From Halalkalibacter okhensis (GTDB taxonomy: Bacteria; Bacillota; Bacilli; Bacillales; Bacillaceae_D): 64,000 nucleotides of DNA. Below, one piece after another: positions 60,773-64,000 of this stretch (position 1 is the stretch's first letter; every line of letters begins with the position of its first letter). The notes under the pieces were generated by a model, which was not told the origin of the DNA, made no database searches, and saw only the letters and a list, made by a program, of their open reading frames with translations. The DNA is taken from NCBI RefSeq assembly GCF_000787375.1, contig NZ_JRJU01000013.1, positions 54,524-118,523 on the forward strand, given 5' to 3'. The position numbers and the translations under genes were made by a program.

Positions 60773-61299
60773 AGTTGTTCACCTACTTTTTCGTACTCCG
60801 CCTTCAATTTTTGCTTTGCCCGTAAAATCCGCGTCTTTATTGCCCCTTCTGTCACACCTAGGACTTTGGCAATCTCCTGATAATTTTGTCCATGAAAATA
60901 ATGGAGAACGACCGGAATCTTGTATTTGTCTTCTAGCTTATGAATCATTTGATGCAATTCCGATGCCTCCTCATCAAATTGGTCATTAAAATACATTTGT
61001 TGCGTTGCATATTTTTGTAACTCAACCGTTTTTCGTTTCATCTGCTTTTCTTTTCGATAAAAATCTCGAATAACATTTAATGTAATCGAATAAAGCCATG
61101 TAGTAAATTTTCCGCGATTGTGTTTATGAATGAATCGATACACCTTTATAAATACTTCTTGAGTCACATCTTCAATATGAGTTGATGAGACACCAATTTG
61201 AAAGGCAAATTTTTCAACTGTTTTAAGATGCTGTTCAATTAATTGCTGGAAGGCATCATCATCGCCTTTTTTCGCCCGCTCGATTAATTGTTCTTCCAT
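60769..61299 (-). CDS. ECF-type RNA polymerase sigma factor
   Basis: A 176-residue extracytoplasmic-function sigma factor. Region 2 is seen in the DVTQEVFIKVYRFI segment and region 4 in HYFHGQNYQEIAKVLGVTEGAIKTRILRAKQKL, the promoter -35 reader. Length fits ECF factors of the SigX/SigV/SigW type; I cannot decide which group. GGAGGTTGCAAAC precedes the ATG. The promoter region has TGAAAC and CGTTTC boxes, suggesting autoregulation; the anti-sigma gene follows with a four-base overlap. Confidence 0.92.
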   Translation of the reverse strand: MEEQLIERAKKGDDDAFQQLIEQHLKTVEKFAFQIGVSSTHIEDVTQEVFIKVYRFIHKHNRGKFTTWLYSITLNVIRDFYRKEKQMKRKTVELQKYATQQMYFNDQFDEEASELHQMIHKLEDKYKIPVVLHYFHGQNYQEIAKVLGVTEGAIKTRILRAKQKLKAEYEKVGEQL

Positions 61300-61345
61300 G
61301 TTTGCAACCTCCGTCTATACTCTAAAAACTTGTTTATCTGCTAAT

Positions 61346-61374
61346 GAAACGCCCCCACTTAATAAAAGGTTTCA
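61346..61374 (-). promoter_or_regulatory. Candidate ECF promoter of the sigma operon
   Basis: On the minus strand, -35 TGAAAC (61369-61374) and -10-like CGTTTC (61346-61351) are 17 bases apart, the usual ECF pattern (TGAAAC and CGT). It lies 47 bases before the sigma ATG. Confidence 0.5.
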
Positions 61375-61376
61375 TG

Positions 61377-62012
61377 TTACATAGATTTCTCTTCTTCCTT
61401 CGAAGTAGACTTTATACGGTTCTTCTTAAATTGGCGATACCTCCTATCCACTTGTTGAAAAAGCCATTGTAAGGCCATTCCATGTAATAGAACACCAATT
61501 ATCGTCGTCAGAACAAAAATAAAAAGGGATAGTCCATGGTCAACTTCCACAATTCTTTGTCCGAAAAAAAGCAAATGTTGTGATATATAATAAACTGCTT
61601 CTCCAATTGACAATATGCTATCCTCTAATACCCAAATAACAAGAGATTGTATACATAAAAAAACAATGATGAGTAGAATGATGATCAGTTTAGAAACGTA
61701 CGAAAGACGATCAATTGAAGGCTGAATATAATACTTCGCTACTGTTTTCATCCGAAATAAATATACAATCCGAACAAGCCTTGCAATTTGAAAAAATTGA
61801 TCTAATGGAATAATAGCAATAACAAGAAAAGGGTTCTGTTTGATAAACAACCACTTATTTGGTGTAGTCATCATCCGATATAAAAAATCCATAACAAAAA
61901 TACCCCAAACAATCCAATTAACTATTGGGTTGAATGCATGATTTGTCCATAATGTCATGAGTGTAATCATAACAAGAATAAGCATCATGCCTTCGTATAA
62001 ACGCTGATACAT
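61377..62012 (-). CDS. Voltage-sensor/ion-channel-like membrane protein
   Basis: A 211-residue membrane protein with five to six hydrophobic segments. A basic segment RLVRIVYLFRM after FFQIA resembles an S4 voltage-sensor helix, and a later hydrophobic region (YYISQHLLFFGQRIVEV) sits where a pore loop would be, but the potassium-filter TVGYG is absent. So it is an ion-channel-like protein without a recognised filter; it may be a proton- or cation-conducting relative, or only a sensor. GAGAGGAC precedes the ATG. It is on the same strand as, and 77 bases upstream of, the ECF sigma gene. Confidence 0.65.
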   Translation of the reverse strand: MYQRLYEGMMLILVMITLMTLWTNHAFNPIVNWIVWGIFVMDFLYRMMTTPNKWLFIKQNPFLVIAIIPLDQFFQIARLVRIVYLFRMKTVAKYYIQPSIDRLSYVSKLIIILLIIVFLCIQSLVIWVLEDSILSIGEAVYYISQHLLFFGQRIVEVDHGLSLFIFVLTTIIGVLLHGMALQWLFQQVDRRYRQFKKNRIKSTSKEEEKSM

Positions 62013-62219
62013 GTGATAAGTCCTCTCTTTTCATCCGTCACTCTGATCTTAAGTCTACCTTAAGTTTACTAGTTTGTTAATTAAGCACCTATCATGTTAA
62101 AACAAATTATTTTACTTAAACAACTATTAATAGGAATAATCTAGTAACTACGAAAATACATCTATTATGTAAGCGTTTTAAAAATTTAAAGAAGAACCGC
62201 TTTAAGGAGGAAAATATCA

Positions 62220-63737
62220 ATGATTTACGCCAAACCAGGTACACCTAATTCAAAAGTAACCTTTAAGAAAAAGTATGAGAATTATATTAACGGCGAGTGG
62301 ACAGCCCCTGTGAAAGGACAATATTTTGAAAATGTAACTCCGGTTTCAGGAGACGTTTTTTGTGAAGTGGCTAGGTCTACTTCTGAAGATATCGAACTTG
62401 CTCTTGATGCGGCACATGCTGCCAAATCTTCATGGGGAAAGACTTCTGTAGCGGAGAGAGCCAATATTCTAAATAAAATTGCTGATAGAATCGAAGAAAA
62501 CCTTGAGATGCTAGCAGTTGCTGAAACATGGGACAATGGAAAAGCGGTTCGCGAAACTCTGAATGCCGACCTTCCACTCGCCATTGATCATTTCCGCTAT
62601 TTTGCTGGTGTAATCCGCTCTCAAGAAGGATCCATTAGTCAAATTGATCAAGATACAGTTGCTTACCACTTTCATGAGCCATTAGGAGTTGTTGGACAAA
62701 TTATTCCTTGGAACTTTCCAATCTTAATGGCTGTTTGGAAAATAGCTCCTGCTTTAGCTGCAGGCAACTGCATCGTTCTTAAACCAGCAGAACAAACACC
62801 TGCTTCCATCATGGTGTTGATTGAGTTAATTCAAGATCTCCTGCCACCTGGAGTATTAAATGTCGTTAATGGATTTGGTGTTGAAGCAGGCAAACCACTT
62901 GCCACAAGTTCCCGAATCGCCAAAATTGCCTTTACAGGGGAAACGACAACAGGGCGATTGATTATGCAATATGCATCACAAAATATCATTCCAGTCACGT
63001 TAGAACTTGGAGGAAAGTCACCAAATATCTTCTTTAAAGATGTTATGGCCGAAGATGATGCCTTTTTGAATAAAGCCATTGAAGGGTTTGTTCTTTTCGC
63101 ACTGAACCAGGGCGAGGTATGTACGTGCCCTTCGCGGGCCCTCATTCCTGAATCGATGTATGACCCATTCATGGAAAGAGCGCTTGCGAGAGTGAAAGAA
63201 ATTAAAACCGGCAACCCCCTTGATGTATCTACAATGATGGGAGCTCAAGCATCTAATGAACAAATGGAAAAAATTCTTTCTTACTTAGATATTGGCAAAC
63301 AAGAAGGAGCAGAATGCTTAACAGGTGGTGCAAGAAATACCATTAAAGGATTTGAAAACGGATATTATATTCAACCTACTGTCTTTAAAGGACACAATAA
63401 AATGCGGATTTTCCAAGAAGAAATCTTTGGCCCCGTCGTCTCAGTTACAACATATAAAGATGAAGAGGAAGCACTACAAATTGCCAATGACACTCTTTAT
63501 GGTCTCGGAGCAGGCATATGGACTCGCGATATCAACAAGGCCTACCGCTTTGGTCGAAACATTGAAGCAGGTCGTGTGTGGACAAACTGCTACCATGCTT
63601 ACCCAGCTCACGCCGCGTTTGGAGGCTATAAAGCATCCGGGGTCGGACGCGAAAACCACAAAATGATGCTCTCCCACTACCAACAAACAAAAAATATGCT
63701 AGTCAGCTACAGCCCAAATGCATTAGGGTTTTATTAG
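62220..63737 (+). CDS. NAD(P)-dependent aldehyde dehydrogenase (ExaC/AldA-like)
   Basis: Oxidises aldehydes to acids. The 505-residue protein contains the NAD-binding [23 protein letters not shown] region, [11 protein letters not shown], the catalytic Glu in [13 protein letters not shown] and the catalytic Cys in [11 protein letters not shown]. The CTC-type active site and C-terminal [10 protein letters not shown] fit the acetaldehyde dehydrogenase ExaC/AldA group of ethanol metabolism. AAGGAGGAAAATATCA precedes the ATG. It is alone; the first repeat unit's 14-bp hairpin follows directly and may end its transcript. Confidence 0.92.
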   Translation: MIYAKPGTPNSKVTFKKKYENYINGEWTAPVKGQYFENVTPVSGDVFCEVARSTSEDIELALDAAHAAKSSWGKTSVAERANILNKIADRIEENLEMLAVAETWDNGKAVRETLNADLPLAIDHFRYFAGVIRSQEGSISQIDQDTVAYHFHEPLGVVGQIIPWNFPILMAVWKIAPALAAGNCIVLKPAEQTPASIMVLIELIQDLLPPGVLNVVNGFGVEAGKPLATSSRIAKIAFTGETTTGRLIMQYASQNIIPVTLELGGKSPNIFFKDVMAEDDAFLNKAIEGFVLFALNQGEVCTCPSRALIPESMYDPFMERALARVKEIKTGNPLDVSTMMGAQASNEQMEKILSYLDIGKQEGAECLTGGARNTIKGFENGYYIQPTVFKGHNKMRIFQEEIFGPVVSVTTYKDEEEALQIANDTLYGLGAGIWTRDINKAYRFGRNIEAGRVWTNCYHAYPAHAAFGGYKASGVGRENHKMMLSHYQQTKNMLVSYSPNALGFY

Positions 63738-63739
63738 AG

Positions 63740-63996
63740 ATTTAAGCAAAAAAGCGAACTTCTTTTTTGCTTAAATCGAAGCGATGTGCGGAGCCGCCGT
63801 AATCTTTTAAGACTTTTGAGCGACCTTCTCAAAAGGCGCACGGCGTGTGTAGCCATCGCAAACATGGTCGCACTATTTCCATCTAAAAGCGATCTTCTTT
63901 TTTGCTTAAATCGAAGCGATGTGCGGAGCCGCTGCCGGGTTTTAAGCCAAAAGGAGCGATCTTCTCCTTTTGGCGCGCAGCGTGCGGAGCCATCGC
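63740..63996 (+). repeat. Cluster of four hairpin-plus-tail repeat units
   Basis: Four related units follow the aldehyde dehydrogenase, at 63740-63797, 63813-63859, 63885-63932 and 63946-63996. Each has a hairpin whose loop contains GCGAxCTTC (stems 14, 8 and 11 bp in units 1, 2 and 4; the left arm is truncated in unit 3) and then a tail such as GCGATGTGCGGAGCCGC or GCAGCGTGCGGAGCCATCGC. Units 1 and 3 share 39 identical bases (63759-63797 and 63894-63932). The spacing is not constant and no direct-repeat/spacer structure exists, so it is not a CRISPR. It may run past the window end. Confidence 0.85.
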
Positions 63997-64000
63997 AAAC

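Noticed and set aside
62282..63686. Minus-strand frames of 66-127 codons in the aldehyde dehydrogenase gene
   Set aside because: They mirror the codon structure of a strong plus-strand gene and have no ribosome sites or recognisable domains.
63740..63996. CRISPR array
   Set aside because: Units have variable lengths and spacing, contain their own hairpins, and lack constant direct repeats with unique spacers; no cas genes are present.

Overview
The window reads as chromosome of a low-GC, Gram-positive, spore-forming member of the Bacillaceae, probably an alkaliphile-type relative of Bacillus subtilis (Alkalihalobacillus/Halalkalibacter-like; the placement is inference). Supporting signs are strong AGGAGG-type ribosome sites, many GTG/TTG starts, orthologues of B. 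subtilis y-genes (YdbC, YfhD, YrzI, YjcZ, YaaH, YfhP, YlmA), a class IV (PhaR/PhaC) polyhydroxyalkanoate synthase, and Bacillus-type operators (LexA, Fur, BirA). No rRNA, tRNA, CRISPR array, prophage or intact transposon was seen. Gene density is that of an ordinary chromosomal core with accessory patches.

Layout. 0-4.6 kb: a diguanylate cyclase, then a minus-strand run of small membrane proteins, an ASCH protein and YdbC. 4.7-8.4 kb: a UPF0316 protein, phaRC, and a divergent cytochrome P450. 8.4-13 kb: a secreted protein, a two-component system, and a His-rich lipoprotein with putative cell-wall-binding repeats whose promoter region carries 11-bp direct repeats. 13-20 kb: NsrR, an FMN-binding oxidase-like protein, a Fur-box DUF1450 protein, a stand-alone ATP-dependent DNA ligase, EamA exporter/AraC regulator, a secreted DUF1906 protein with an Asn-rich stalk, and tiny proteins. 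20-28 kb: a membrane-anchored Mrr-type nuclease, asnB, a duplicated P-loop ATPase, an SDR/hydrolase pair, and two polysaccharide deacetylases, the second with an in-frame TGA behind its good start site and preceded by a CstR-like repressor. 28-36 kb: SOS-type polymerase Y/YolD pair, DUF421/DUF4363 pair, cupin, ABC ATPase, LOG protein, class B PBP. 36-48 kb: two membrane proteins, a DCC-type oxidoreductase, bioB under two BirA-like operators, spore YaaH, two Cof phosphatases with a LacI regulator, MOSC, exoA, a DDAH-like enzyme and an MBL hydrolase. 48-64 kb: YfhP, permease, LysE exporter, YjcZ, YitT, a tripartite tricarboxylate transporter in which TctA and TctB appear fused, MFS exporter, pepF, an ECF sigma/anti-sigma pair, a channel-like protein and an aldehyde dehydrogenase.

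Themes: stress and repair (SOS polymerase, ligase, ExoA, NsrR, CstR-like repressor, ECF sigma), envelope and spore functions (PBP, deacetylases, YaaH, YjcZ, DUF1906) and storage or solute transport. Many genes end in long, nearly perfect hairpins. The least explained structure is a cluster of hairpin-plus-tail repeats at 63740-63996, with a diverged inverted copy near 16.06 kb. I did not find one clear new multi-gene system; the best candidates are listed as findings.
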